DNA from: Neopestalotiopsis rosae
Lineage: Eukaryota; Ascomycota; Sordariomycetes; Amphisphaeriales; Sporocadaceae
DNA: 64,000 nucleotides
Direction: 5' to 3'
NCBI GenBank assembly: GCA_023078685.1
Contig: JALGAS010000003.1
Location: forward strand, 4,402,001 to 4,466,000
Part shown: positions 1 through 10,695 of the stretch, in pieces
How the letters are laid out: every line of letters starts with the position of its first letter
How positions within the stretch are numbered: the stretch's first letter is position 1
The notes under the pieces: model-generated
What the model was told of the DNA's origin: nothing
What the model saw: the letters and a program-made list of their open reading frames with translations, nothing else
The model's database searches: none
Position numbers and translations under genes: made by a program

Positions 1-1037
1 GTGGGGGGCTTGCGCATGATGCCAAAGGCCACCTCGCTCAGGAAGCCGAGCACGAGACCCAGCTCGCGCGACATTTCCCAGACGTGCTCGGTGCCCTTGT
101 CGCTGCCGGCGGCGCGCCAGATGGCGCGGGTGAAGTCCCAAAAGTAGACTGGCTCGCCGTTGGTGATGAAGAAGGCCTCGCCGTCGACGCGCTCGTGGTC
201 GAGGGGAATCGTCTTGGCCTGGACCGTCAGGAGCAGGGCGCGCGCGGCGAGCAGGTGCGCGTGCGCCACGTTCTCGACATAGGTGAAGTCAAACATGTTG
301 GTGTTGGGTCCCACCTGCACGCCCGTCCTGCCTTGCTCGTAGATGTTGACAATGTGGTAGACGGCTTGGACGTCGCCCTCGCCAAAGATGCCCGACGGCC
401 GGATCGAGGCGGTGAGGAGGTTCGGGTGCGACTCGGCGCGGTTGGCGGCAAGTACTATGGATTCTGCTTCGGCCTAGAAGAATTTTCAAGTCAGCTCAGT
501 AGTCCTGTAGTCTGAAAGATATGTATAAGATATATAAGCTCATACCTTTGTCTCGGAATAGTATTCGGACTGGTTCTTTCCCCTAATGACGGGCCAATTC
601 TCATTGGCATTGATCAGATCGCTCCGGTTGTCGCTAATGATGCTGGCCGAGCTCGTAAAGACCAAAGCCTTCACGCCGCTCTGCTGCGACGCGGCAACAA
701 TGGCTCTTGTGCCCTCCACGTTGACCTTGCGGAACAGCTCGTCCGAGACTCCGCTGGCGGCCTGGGCGGGCGGCGAGGCCGTGTGGATGACCACGTCGGG
801 CTTGAGGCGGCCAAAGATCTTGGCCAGGTTGTCGGCGTCGGTGATGTCGGCCTCGACGTACTCGACGCCGTCCGACTCGGGCCGCCGGTTGCGCTGGCAG
901 CGGAGGTCGACGACGGACACGGCGCTCGTGGTCCAGTCGCGGAGCGCCAGGTTGACCATGTGGTGGCCCAGGAAGCCGCAGCCGCCCACGACCAGGACGT
1001 GGCCCAGGGAGGGCTTCTGGGTCTTTTCGGAGGCCAT
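1..1037 (-). CDS. ERG26: Sterol-4-alpha-carboxylate 3-dehydrogenase (decarboxylating), partial
   Basis: Ergosterol biosynthesis enzyme of the C-4 demethylation complex at the ER; it oxidises and decarboxylates the 4-alpha-carboxysterol with NAD(P). The start is the ATG at 1037-1035. Exon 1 is 1037-546 and exon 2 runs from 473 off the window edge; the 72-nt intron has GTATGA...CTAG ends and phase 0. The N-terminus carries the Rossmann fingerprint GGCGFLGHH, an acidic residue after beta-2 (VVDLRC), the 3-beta-HSD/SDR active-site segment FTSSAS, and the catalytic YSETK (Tyr-x3-Lys) split from AEAESIV by the intron. Further on, RPSGIFGEGD and FDFTYVENVAHAHLLA are typical of the 3-beta-HSD family. 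About 320 residues are visible; family members are about 350-370, so the C-terminus lies outside. ERG26 is the best fit, but another 3-beta-HSD paralogue cannot be excluded. Confidence 0.85.
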
Positions 1038-2668
1038 GACGTCTTCTTGGTCAATTGGAGTCGAGTCGGTTGGGTAGGGAGTCGAGGAAAGTCAATTGTC
1101 AATCACTGCCTAACACACAACCGTTGAGAGCGAGCTGTGATGTTTTCAGGGACAATCGCCTAAACTAGATTATACCTGGTAGAAAATGTACGTAGTATCT
1201 GTACAAGGTACAAGCCCATGCATTGGAGCTGCAACCCCCCAGACGCCATTTATTGCCGAAATAGGGATGCTAGCTGGAGCTCCACATTGCAGTCTTAGGT
1301 CACTTTGTCGGCCATTAGTACCTACTACGAGGTATAAGTTATGTAGGCTGGCCCTTACTGTGCTCAGGTAAGTAGACGCCTGATGCTACTTTGGTCATGG
1401 CGAGGGTGAGGTAGACACTTATGATGTCCCATCAGCTTACCTGCGTACGATTATCGAATAGTTTCCAGGGATTAATTGACCTTGATCTCAATTCTTTACT
1501 GATAAACATGATCAAACGACTCCACTGGGGAAGCGCCGGTGCTAAGCGCATCAATTGCCAGATCCAGAATATGTCTTTAAGTATGGTATGGTTTGTACCA
1601 GGTAATCACAAATTGAATACCTTGAGCATTAGTTGATTTGAGTAGGCATTCCTTTGATCACTCTTATAGACAGAATGATGAGTAGTTATGGACTCCAATA
1701 AAGTGTGTAATGTATATAGCCGGTGCAATTCTTATCGCTAGACGGCCATCTCAGTGGTTTAGCACGGCGTATATCTAACATATATAACCGGGCGACGACA
1801 GAAGAATTTCGCAACTCATTCACACCTCTCATTTCCATTTATATTATATAAAACCCCAAAAGTCTTATATTATAGAATAGTTGACTCGAAACAGCCGTCA
1901 AGTCTCCAGTATCCGTTATGGTCATTACACCTGGGGTAGTATGTACTCCAGAAACCTACTGTGGTATGTACCGGCCGGGCATTATTCCAAGATCGTCGTC
2001 CCATAAAAAAAAGCCCCCCACTTCGCCCGTGTAAAGTAGGTCTCCATTACACGAGCGGGCAGCGCGTCTTTTGGTTCCATCTGATAAACCCCTCCAAGGC
2101 TCTCCGCAGATGCAAGACATTGGTTTCCCATCCCAATCGCATTGCATTTCCAAAAGCCGAAATCTAAATCGATCCACGGGATCCCCAACACAAACAAGAA
2201 GAAAAAAAAACTCTAGGCGCCAGGGTAAGGCAGGAACTTGCATATATCTTGTCAACCCCCCAAGGCAAAGCAAAGAGCTTGATTCTAACGGACAACCCCT
2301 CCGTAGACTGGACCTATCTGTCTGTCTGCTTTCCTAGGACTGTTGAATACTGGATCTAATCTGCCGCGCCCTCGAGCGAATCACTCTCTTTCCTTCTTCA
2401 CATGCATACAAACTTTGCGCTCTTGCTGCCTGAGACATAAGTGGTCCCGCTGTTGACTTGTCCCTGCTTCATGCTGTCCACTCCAAGGGTCTGCCTGCCT
2501 TACGCCTTCCTTCCCTCTGTTTACCTTTCCCCCGCATCGCATTTGTGAATATTTTCGCAACCAGCTCGTTCTCTTCTTTGTCGTTCGATGATTGTGTGAT
2601 CTGGGCCCGAAGGGAAGTGGCAGCAGCAGCAGCAGTAATACTTGTGTCACCACCGCTCCTCCTCCGCC
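1038..2668. other. Divergent intergenic region, ERG26-like / E2-like genes
   Basis: About 1.6 kb lies between two divergently transcribed genes, so it should hold both promoters. The 2380-2560 part is pyrimidine-rich on the plus strand, as in fungal 5' leaders. It contains a (CAG)5 run at 2621-2635, just before the E2-like start codon. I see no convincing gene; the open frames here are short and lack recognisable domains. Confidence 0.5.
2621..2635 (+). repeat. (CAG)5 trinucleotide run in the probable 5' leader
   Basis: Five perfect CAG units end 33 bases before the ATG of the E2-like gene, so the run probably lies in its 5' untranslated leader. Confidence 0.7.
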
Positions 2669-4105
2669 ATGGCAGATCAAAGCATCATCCGCATCTCCAA
2701 AGAGATTAGCGACATTCAGAAGCACTCGGACCTGTCCCTAGCAGTGGCCTTCCGCGATCACGATGTGCGAAACGTCCGGACCTTGATCATCGGCCCCCAC
2801 GAGACGCCGTACGAGTTCGGCTTCTTCGAGTTCGCTGTCAAGTTCAATAAGGAATATCCCCGAAAGAGCCCTGCCGTCACTGCCACTACCACAAATGGCG
2901 GCCGTTGCCGTTTCAACCCCAACATCTATGCCAACGGCAAGGTCTGTCTGTCCATCTTGGGCACGTGGCGAGGCGAGCCCGGCGAGGAGTGGTCGCCAGC
3001 ACAGGGTCTAGAATCCATTCTCTTGTCCATACAGAGCCTCATGTCCAGCAATCCCTACGAAAATGAACCCGGCTTCGAGGATGCAAACACTCCCAGCGAT
3101 AAGAAATATCAGAAGGACTATGTTGCCAAGGTAAGCTCGATGCATTTCACCCGTCCTGTTTCAATGGTTTGATCAGGACAGCTACTGATTTGTCCTCATC
3201 TACAGATTCGCCACGAAACCCTGCGCATTTCTGTAATTCAGCGGATGGAGGATTTCCTAGGCATCACGCACGGCCTTCAAGCAGCCTCGCAGGCTGCGTT
3301 GAAGAAGGAGAAGGAGGACTACGGACTCGACTTTGACGATGACCTCGATGATGTGGATGAAAGTGCCGTCCCTTGGGAACCTTTCAAGGATCTCATCAAG
3401 CAGAGATTTCTATGGTATTTCGATTCGTACATGGAGTCGATCGAGAAAGCCAAGACTGAGTTCAAGGACGGCACAACCTTTGTTCGGATGCCTTTTGAAG
3501 GCCTCAACAACAACATGGAGGGCAAATTCAACTACTCTGAGCTGCAGCAAAGAATGCTCAACATCAAGCGAGCCCTCAACATGGAGGCCGCATCTTGGGC
3601 CGAGGAGGGTCTTACGCCAAAGCACAAGGAGTCGACCGTGGCTGTGAACCTAGGACGACAATTCGAACAAATCAAGGAATCCTTCAAGAGAAACGACGTC
3701 TCTCACCACATTGAGCTGGTGAATGGCAACCCATTCGTCTGGGGCTTGACCTATATCGGACGACCCATGACGAATCTCGACGGCGGATTGTTCAACGTGG
3801 TGATCCGCTTCAGCCCTCGTTTCCCAGAGGAACAACCGCGTGTGGAGTTCAAGACCAAGATATTCCACCACCGAATCGCCCGTGATGGAACACCGTGTTA
3901 CTTTCCCAAGACCAATCGCCGCGAGGATGTCAAGAACCACATTGAAGCCATCATTGATGCACTTGAGGAAGAGACTCCTCCCTACGACCCAAGAACTCTG
4001 ACGAATCCAGAAGCTCACAAGCTGTTCTGGGGCGGAGCGGATGATCGCAAGCTATATAACAGACGTCTCCGTAGATCCGTACAGCAGAGCCTGGAGGACT
4101 GCTAG
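2669..4105 (+). CDS. Ubiquitin-conjugating enzyme E2-like protein with two UBC folds
   Basis: Exons are 2669-3130 and 3206-4105 (phase 0, GTAAGC...TACAG), giving 453 residues. The ATG at 2669 sits in a good context (CCGCC before it). The first UBC fold spans about residues 5-165. It carries the E2 signature FNPNIYANGKVCLSIL, with the catalytic Cys at about residue 93, followed by W..GEEWSPAQGLESILLSIQ. The asparagine of the HPN motif is kept (NPN). This resembles the UBE2Z/large-E2 group. After an acidic linker (about 190-210), a second UBC-like fold spans about residues 300-425, with PRFPEEQPRVEF, then HHRIARDGTPCYF, where a Cys at about 385 replaces the catalytic position but HPN is lost. 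I infer an active N-terminal E2 and a degenerate C-terminal one. The cognate modifier (ubiquitin or a ubiquitin-like protein) cannot be read from the sequence. Confidence 0.85.
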
Positions 4106-5080
4106 ATTGTTAGTTCTTTTCTTCCTTTCCAGCGTCATGACTGATGTCAAAGACGCTTCCCTTTCCCAAGTCTGCTCTTATGAGACTTGTACTCAAATTT
4201 TCATACAAGTTGTGCATTGCATTTCTCGAGGATCGATGGAAAATGTCTTCGAGAAACCACGGCGTTCCGGTGGGATCAGATATGACATGGCATAAGTGCT
4301 TGGTGTAAGCACGGATACAGGCAGGGTATGAATGGTTGCATTGAGGCTCTGCAAATGGTATTTCTAGTTTTCTTTACTTTTTCTCCTTCCACACTACTAT
4401 GAGTATCAAGGCAAGGCAAAGGGTACATGCAAATCAAGACCGTACTGTGATTGTGTCATGGACGTCTTGCTTGTTTCGGTAGGCTTCGTTTACGGCTAGA
4501 TACCTCTTGACAGCGGAGTACAGCGACTTGTTCTAGGACAGTTAATAATCTACATGACCACGAAGTTGAACCCAAGGTGCTACCCACTTTCATTCTCCTT
4601 GATTCTTTTCTTGACCACAGCATTTATCAAAATGTTCATGAATCTATTTTGTTTTCTGGATTATGTTGGTATCTCGCTACGGAGCAGTGGAATTTGTATG
4701 CTATCAGTCGAGGACGTTTCATCCTTCTCAAGTCATCGGCCAACGACCTCATCGCCACTAGGACGTGCCTCAAACACTTGGTGGCCACGGCAGCGTGTGT
4801 AAAGTCATTCTCATGATTGTCGCATAAATGCTAGATGATTAATTCATTCCTCAAGTCCTCACAGCCATACGAGCGAAATGTTTGATGTTTGACTTCCGCC
4901 CCAGTCAATAGCTTCCGGTATTGCTACGTTTTACGACCCGCATCTTTTCAGCTTCCACAAAGTAGACTTCCTAGGTCATCATCTGCGTCTATACCGAGGA
5001 ATGAAGCTGGTTAACAATGCACCATCTCAGGCGTCATGCTTGAGAAAACGTCCATTAGAATGTCTCTGAGGAAGGTTGGA
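4106..5080. other. Convergent intergenic region
   Basis: 3' flanks of the E2-like gene (plus) and the 418-residue gene (minus). The region is AT-richer than its neighbours, and I recognise no domain in its short frames. The 5081-5341 part is discussed with the minus gene because it stays open in that gene's frame. Confidence 0.4.
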
Positions 5081-5341
5081 TTATCGAACTGGCTCTTCAT
5101 CCTCGGAAGTGGTTGTCGTCGAGTATCGAAGATTTGACGGTCCAAGCACGCGCTTTATTGTCCTGTTTCTCCTTCTCCTCCTTCGCTTCGGTTGACGTTT
5201 TTTCTTCAGGGCGCGACGGACAGCCGGATTCAGGGCTCTTATGCGTTGCAGCATCGTCGGGACACTTGAGGCTATGGGTGGCTCGGTAGAATCGCGACTT
5301 TCGGTCTCTGTTGTCTCATCGCTCGAACCATCTTCGGGTTC

Positions 5342-6598
5342 CTAGCCCTGGCGGTTTGGAGTCTTGGGCTTGGACTTCTTCGCCAAATGGTCCTTGAGAG
5401 GGTCATATGGTGCTGCGATACCATTGTATTCCTCTTGCCGTCCTTCGCCATGGAATACATATGCGCCGTCGGTACCAAGTGTTGCTGGAGTGCCCTGAGA
5501 CGGTCGTGCCACCTGATCAGAATGAAGTCTGTCAAGGGACTCCCCAACCACTGCATACTGACTCCAGTTAATGGCCGGCATGCGTGCGACGCTTTGCTTA
5601 TTCGGCAGCTGACTCCACGGCTTCCGTTGAGGCTTTGGCTTTTTCTCGGATCTTGGAGCTTTCGACTCGCTCTTGACGGCATCACTCGCTTGCCCGTCTT
5701 TTGTCAAGTCCATGGCTTCGACTTCATCATCATCGTCAGAAGTGTCCGAATCAGAGTCGGAGTCGTCGTTGTGTTCCAATGATGCCGACAGCCCGCTGCC
5801 GCCCATCTGGATCTTGCCTTCCTGCAAATCTTTCATGAAAGCCTCTGGGTCTGCGAGTGCTGCCTCCTTTGCTTTTTGTAAAGCCACCATGTCCCGTTTG
5901 GCTTTAGCGGCCTGGATCTGAAGAATGGCCATTGTTGACTTGAGAGCTAGGACGTCTGGATTACTGTCAAAGTCTAAAGGAGCAGGAGCTGGTGGCTGAA
6001 TCACAGGCTGTTCCGTGGGATGATTCAGATAAGTGTGGCTCTGTCTGGGCGGCGGAAATTGTACGGGGGCAAGGGGAGGGGTCAGAGGCTCTACTACAGG
6101 TCTCTCTGGAGAAGATGGACGAGGTGGGGTAGGGCGAGGATTTGCAGCTGCATTGGAGGATGCACCTGGAATAGATGGCGTTACTTTGGACGCTCCTACT
6201 GATGCTGATGCTAGTGCCGGTGGTACTGGTGCTGGTGCCGGTGCCGAAGCCGAAACCCCTGCAGCTGGTGCCGGAGGCATGAGCGGCCGGACCGGAGCTG
6301 GGACCGGAGTCTGCACAGCCGGAACCGACACGGAACGGGAGACAGGCTGCGGATTCGCCTGTGCTTGTCCTGGTGAGTTCGAAGGCTGTGCCATAGGTAT
6401 GGTCTGAGCAGCAGGGCTGGCAGACACATTTGCTTTGTTGTCCACAGCTGCGGCTGTAGAAGCCATTACAACGGAAGGACTCGAGGCTGCAGTTGGGTTG
6501 GCGTGTTGAGAATGATTTGGGGCCTGAAGAATTTGAGGCTTTGGAACAGGCACCGGTGTCTCCTGGACGCTGCCTGGAGCCGTGTTGTTGCCTGCCAT
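5342..6598 (-). CDS. Low-complexity protein with acidic tract and conserved-looking C-terminus, unknown function
   Basis: Single exon, ATG at 6598-6596, TAG at 5344-5342, 418 residues. Residues 1-205 are Pro/Ala/Ser/Val-rich and probably disordered. Residues 215-250 (LALKSTMAILQIQAAKAKRD and following) look like a coiled-coil helix. Residues 278-293 form an Asp/Ser acidic tract. A basic stretch (310-326) leads into a C-terminal block with WSQLPNKQSVARMPAINWSQ and a Gly-rich FHGEGRQEEYNG, which looks like the conserved core. The build suggests a nuclear or chromatin/transcription-related protein, but I do not recognise the family. Past the TAG the same frame stays open for 86 codons to a TAA at 5083-5081, so the true C-terminus is uncertain. 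A simple intron from GTATCG to the CTAG does not restore a long frame. Confidence 0.6.
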   Translation of the reverse strand: MAGNNTAPGSVQETPVPVPKPQILQAPNHSQHANPTAASSPSVVMASTAAAVDNKANVSASPAAQTIPMAQPSNSPGQAQANPQPVSRSVSVPAVQTPVPAPVRPLMPPAPAAGVSASAPAPAPVPPALASASVGASKVTPSIPGASSNAAANPRPTPPRPSSPERPVVEPLTPPLAPVQFPPPRQSHTYLNHPTEQPVIQPPAPAPLDFDSNPDVLALKSTMAILQIQAAKAKRDMVALQKAKEAALADPEAFMKDLQEGKIQMGGSGLSASLEHNDDSDSDSDTSDDDDEVEAMDLTKDGQASDAVKSESKAPRSEKKPKPQRKPWSQLPNKQSVARMPAINWSQYAVVGESLDRLHSDQVARPSQGTPATLGTDGAYVFHGEGRQEEYNGIAAPYDPLKDHLAKKSKPKTPNRQG

Positions 6599-7778
6599 AC
6601 CGACTGCCTCAGGTCCAAGCCCTCCAGTTGTGGATTCCTATAAATAGGTATATATTCCGGCACGGTCAGAATCCCGAGTCGTTCCCGATGTCCAGGTCTG
6701 CGCGTACGCCTTATCTTATACCACGAGAGAAGTTCCGCAGGGGCAGCCCTTTGCAGAATACCACTCGCCAAGGTTCAGTCGCTTGAATGAAGTGAGAATA
6801 TTGATTGTTCGATCAAACGAAATCGACATGGCGGCGGGAAGGAGCGACGATTGCACCACGATGGGGTTTTGGGAAATCGTGCGTCAGATAGTCAAGTGGC
6901 AGGCAGCTAAGACTGGGGTCGTGTAATCTAATTGGTTGAAGGATCCAGAGCTAGAAGTGGCGGGGCGCGACAGCTGCACAACAGTGGACCCTGATTGATT
7001 TTACCTTAAAGTGATCTACGCTGGCTTTGAGATCAGCCACAAGGGTATGAACAATCCAGCGAGGTTTACTCTCATGTTAATTCTTCTGTTTTTGTTTCTA
7101 CGATGTTTGGAAAGCTTTGATTGTTAGGCAGTCATTTCAACAGGGAATCTAATAATTTCGTTCATTCATCTGATGGCCAATAAATATCACTTCCGCTGCA
7201 CAATCGTACAATCCTAATGAGGAGGTATAACGTGTCAAGAAGGAATTCCATCAGCGTTGAAGAAATAAAAGACAAATACTACGGAGTATTCGTGGACTAT
7301 TGAGCATTCATTTGAATTATTTGCACATTACCCACAGAAAGTGACATTTGGCAGTTTTCTGGAGTCTTTCAGGGCGGTCGGCCACATAGAAGTGACTTGA
7401 GAGCCAAATCGTAAAAAGCCTTGCCATTCTCTTAGACCAGCAACGGGGGTAAACCTCAGAGATTGTTTGAAATACCTAGGTGTTCGAGAAAATGTCACCG
7501 TGTATTTGGTCGGAAGCCCTTACATCGCCTACTCTGCCGAACTGCGGGACACAAATGAAAGAAACAGCCTCGGGCCTTGGCAATGGCACTTCAGTACCGC
7601 AAGAGACCAAAGGGCGCTCAAGTCAATGGTTACAGTGATTAGTTAATCACATGTCTTGGCAGTGTTCTTGAGGTATTCTCGGGAATACGACTGGATACTT
7701 CAAGGTGGCTTTGAATCTCTGCATACAATCCTACCTGGATGCAACCAAAGTGTTACAATATAGGCGGAGCTCCGGTTA

Positions 7779-7801
7779 GCCGCCGCCGCTGCCGCCGCCA
7801 T
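7779..7801. repeat. GCC-rich trinucleotide run
   Basis: A near-perfect GCC repeat interrupted once by GCT, in otherwise ordinary intergenic DNA, four bases after the CGGAGCTCCG palindrome at 7765-7774. Confidence 0.5.
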
Positions 7802-8750
7802 TGAAGCCTGGAGAATAGAACCTCGGGAGTCGGGACCCCACCACTTCCGGCTGTATACCGACCAACATTGAACTTAGCAACCCATCCCCAAAAACCTGCT
7901 CACTGCCTCGAAATCAATATGAGATGCAGAAGGAATTGGGGGCAATGACGTAGCTTAATCATTATGATAATTGCATCGACTGATTGCTGACTAGAGTTCG
8001 CGGCTGATGTCCTAGCTCCTGATTCTGTTTCGACGCGACTTGCCGCCTCGGTGCACTCACCTTCCTCTTATAGTAACGATGCCCTATCGCATGAATTTTC
8101 CATCCCAACCCAATGGAAGCATCCGATCAAGAATCGGGATCTCGGCTGAATGGTTCTTCTGCTCCCTGCCTTTCAATAATAATACAATGAATTCATATTT
8201 CTTTCCAACAAATCATACCTGGAACAAGAATTACAATCCCATTCATCATGTGATTCTTTTGCACAAGACGTCTTCTTGTATACTGAACTTGTAATGACAG
8301 AATTTCGAAAGTCGCCTCAGGCCTAATATATCCTCCAGATATCTACTATAAGCGACCACTGGTATTGCGGCAGTGCATATCTTTTTTAATCCGTTCAATC
8401 CGTTCAACCCGTTTACATTATCCCTGTCCCAGCGTTTCGCGCAAGGCGATCCAACCCAATGTAACCCCCAAATGTTTCTTTCTCAACGCTCTCGTCCAAT
8501 CGCTCGGCCCTCCATGCTTGCATGTGAGATGGGGGCCAGTTAATCTGAATCTGTTTGCTCCTGAAACCTGCACACAACGGGGCGCGAGGCCTCACCGGCA
8601 CCTTATAAGTGCTCTAGTGGCTGTTGGTACCTCCCCGGCCAGCCTGGCCATTTTCGTCTGTTCTTTGCAAGTAGTCATATGTTTCCGTTTCGCACTCTGC
8701 CAAGAAGATCACGCAATCTATTGATCATTTCGCGAAACACTATAGTGATC

Positions 8751-8769
8751 TCTCTAGTTGAACTAGAGA
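8751..8769. promoter_or_regulatory. 19-bp perfect palindrome upstream of the esterase
   Basis: The sequence TCTCTAGTT-G-AACTAGAGA has two 9-bp arms around a single central base and ends 60 bases before the esterase ATG. The spacing and symmetry fit a dimeric transcription-factor site or a small hairpin in the 5' leader. No known site is recognised, so the role is inferred from position only. Confidence 0.35.
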
Positions 8770-8829
8770 AGTAGCTCTGTATACTACTACTCACCATCTC
8801 ATACCCAGCTACTCCTTCTAATACATAGG

Positions 8830-10695
8830 ATGGTTTCTCATACTACATTTCTTATTCAATGTCTACACATAATAGCCTTCACCAGACTCACAGATGCCGC
8901 CGCGTCAGACTGGCGAGTCGGCCAAATTGTGCAAACTACAAGCGGATCGATCAAGGGTCATGCAGCAGCAGATGCCGACCAGGTCTCGGAGTATCTAGGA
9001 ATTCCCTATGCAGAACCTCCGATAGATGACTTGCGATTTCAGCCGAGCGTTCGCTTCAATGGCACCGGCATCATTGCTGCCACCGACTTTGGACATGCCT
9101 GTATGCAGCCTTTCCTGTCGCTGTCTGGCACGGGCAAGCGTCAGGGCGCCTTGTCCGGTCTGGGTCTCACCGAGGCAGGAATTGCCCTGCTCATGGATTA
9201 TGGCTCGAGCATACCCAGTCAGGACGAGGATTGCTTGACATTGAATATTTGGACCAAGCCGCAGACGGGAGACGCCAAAAAGGCCGTTCTGGCAAGTACC
9301 AAAAATGATAAATCAAAGAATAAGACACCATTACTCATACTCAGCAGGTATGGATTCATGGCGGTGGATATAAGACTGGTGCCTCGGGCATATCATGGTA
9401 TAATGGACAGTACTTTGCCGACGAGCAAGATATCGTGCTTGTGAGCTTCAAGTATGCACCCCTATACACGATGAGAGCTTTATTGGTCGACTGACAGTGT
9501 TTAAAGCTACCGCATGAATATCTTTGGCTTTCCGGGCAATCCAGACTCAACAGCGAATCTTGGTCTGCTAGACCAGAGATTGGCGATAGAATGGATACGA
9601 GACAACATTGAAGGATTTGGTGGTGACCCAGATAGGATCGCAATATTCGGCCAGAGCGCAGGCGGCTCGTCAGTCGACATTTATTCCTATGCCTGGACCG
9701 ACGATCCTATCGTCAAGGGCTTCATTAGCCAGAGCGGCGTGACCACGTCGAACCCCTTCATGGACCAAGATACGGCGACAGACCAGTGGAACGGTGCAAC
9801 GTCCAACGCCGGTTGTGGAAGCTCTTCCGACACCCTGAGTTGCATGCAGGACCTGCCTGCCACCAAGGTCTTGTCCGCGATTGCGACCGAGGCCACATGG
9901 GGACCCGTTGTTGACGACAAGATTGTCCTCTCGGATTACTCAACGGCCACGCCGGCTAATCTTCCCATGCTCGTTGGACACACCGACTTTGAGCCGGGTC
10001 TGACCCGGGCGCTGACACAATTCAAGGCATCCGAAGACATATACAATGAGCAGGAACAAGACATATTTGTGTGTCCCGTGGCGGCTCGAGCCAATGCGTC
10101 TGTAAAGCTCGGCGCTCCCATTTGGAGATACAGGTACTTTGGAGCCTTTCCCAACACAATACTGACTGATGATCCGCCCAGCGGTGCGTATCACACTTGT
10201 GAGGTGAGTGACTCTTTCCCTTTTATTGATCACAACATACATCGGCCCACTACTGAATTGAGATGTTGAATGATACAGCTACCCGTCCTTTTCGGAACCG
10301 TACCACAAACCGTCGAAGCCAGCACCGACGCCGAGAACAACATATCGTCGTACATGCGCGGCGCCTGGGCGGCCTTTGCCAAGGATCCGCAGCAAGGCTT
10401 GCTCTCGTACGGCGGCGGCTGGCCCATTTACAGCGCCGGCGACAACACGCTCGTCCGGCTGGCCTACAACAACGAGAGCGGGACCAACCTGGACATGGGC
10501 AACGCCTATGACGGTGGCTGCAGCAGTAGTGACGCCGACGGTAGTAGTAGCACAGGTACGCCACCCACCACCCCGAGCACAACTGGCAGCAGCCCCTCGC
10601 CAACACCGAGTAATCAAGCAGGGAGAATCGCGGCTGGCTATAGCTTGCTGCATGTCGCGACCGGTCTGGTGGTGTTTGCATTCATGTGTATGTGA
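8830..10695 (+). CDS. Secreted type-B carboxylesterase, probably GPI-anchored
   Basis: Exons 8830-9291, 9348-9451, 9507-10203 and 10279-10695 give 559 residues with phases closed. The first intron has a GC donor (GCAAGT...CAG); the others are GT-AG. An N-terminal signal peptide (about 1-24) is followed by the type-B carboxylesterase/lipase fold: EYLGIPYAEPP, EDCLTLNIW, oxyanion loop WIHGGGYKTG, nucleophile elbow FGQSAGGSS (Ser about 239), a likely acid Glu about 351 (HTDFEPG) and His about 418 (GAYHTCE), so the triad looks complete. The tail is Ser/Thr/Pro-rich from about 500 and ends in a hydrophobic segment (AAGYSLLHVATGLVVFAFMC), as in GPI-anchored wall proteins. I expect hydrolysis of carboxylic esters at the cell surface; the substrate is unknown. 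It stands alone with long flanks. Confidence 0.88.

Larger units (their letters stand above)
6599..8829. other. Long divergent intergenic region (2.2 kb)
   Basis: Lies between the 418-residue gene (minus) and the secreted esterase (plus). It holds a (GCC)-rich run at about 7779-7801, a 10-bp palindrome CGGAGCTCCG at 7765-7774 and a 19-bp palindrome at 8751-8769. Just upstream of the minus gene the non-initiated frame 6771-6600 is open and would join out of phase; I do not call it an exon. No gene or tRNA is recognised. Confidence 0.45.

Noticed and set aside
84..515. 143-codon plus-strand frame
   Set aside because: Antisense shadow of the ERG26 exons; those carry clear family motifs.
6466..6771. 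Open minus frame upstream of the 418-residue gene as an extra 5' exon
   Set aside because: It has no ATG start (TTG only) and no donor that joins it in phase to the main frame.
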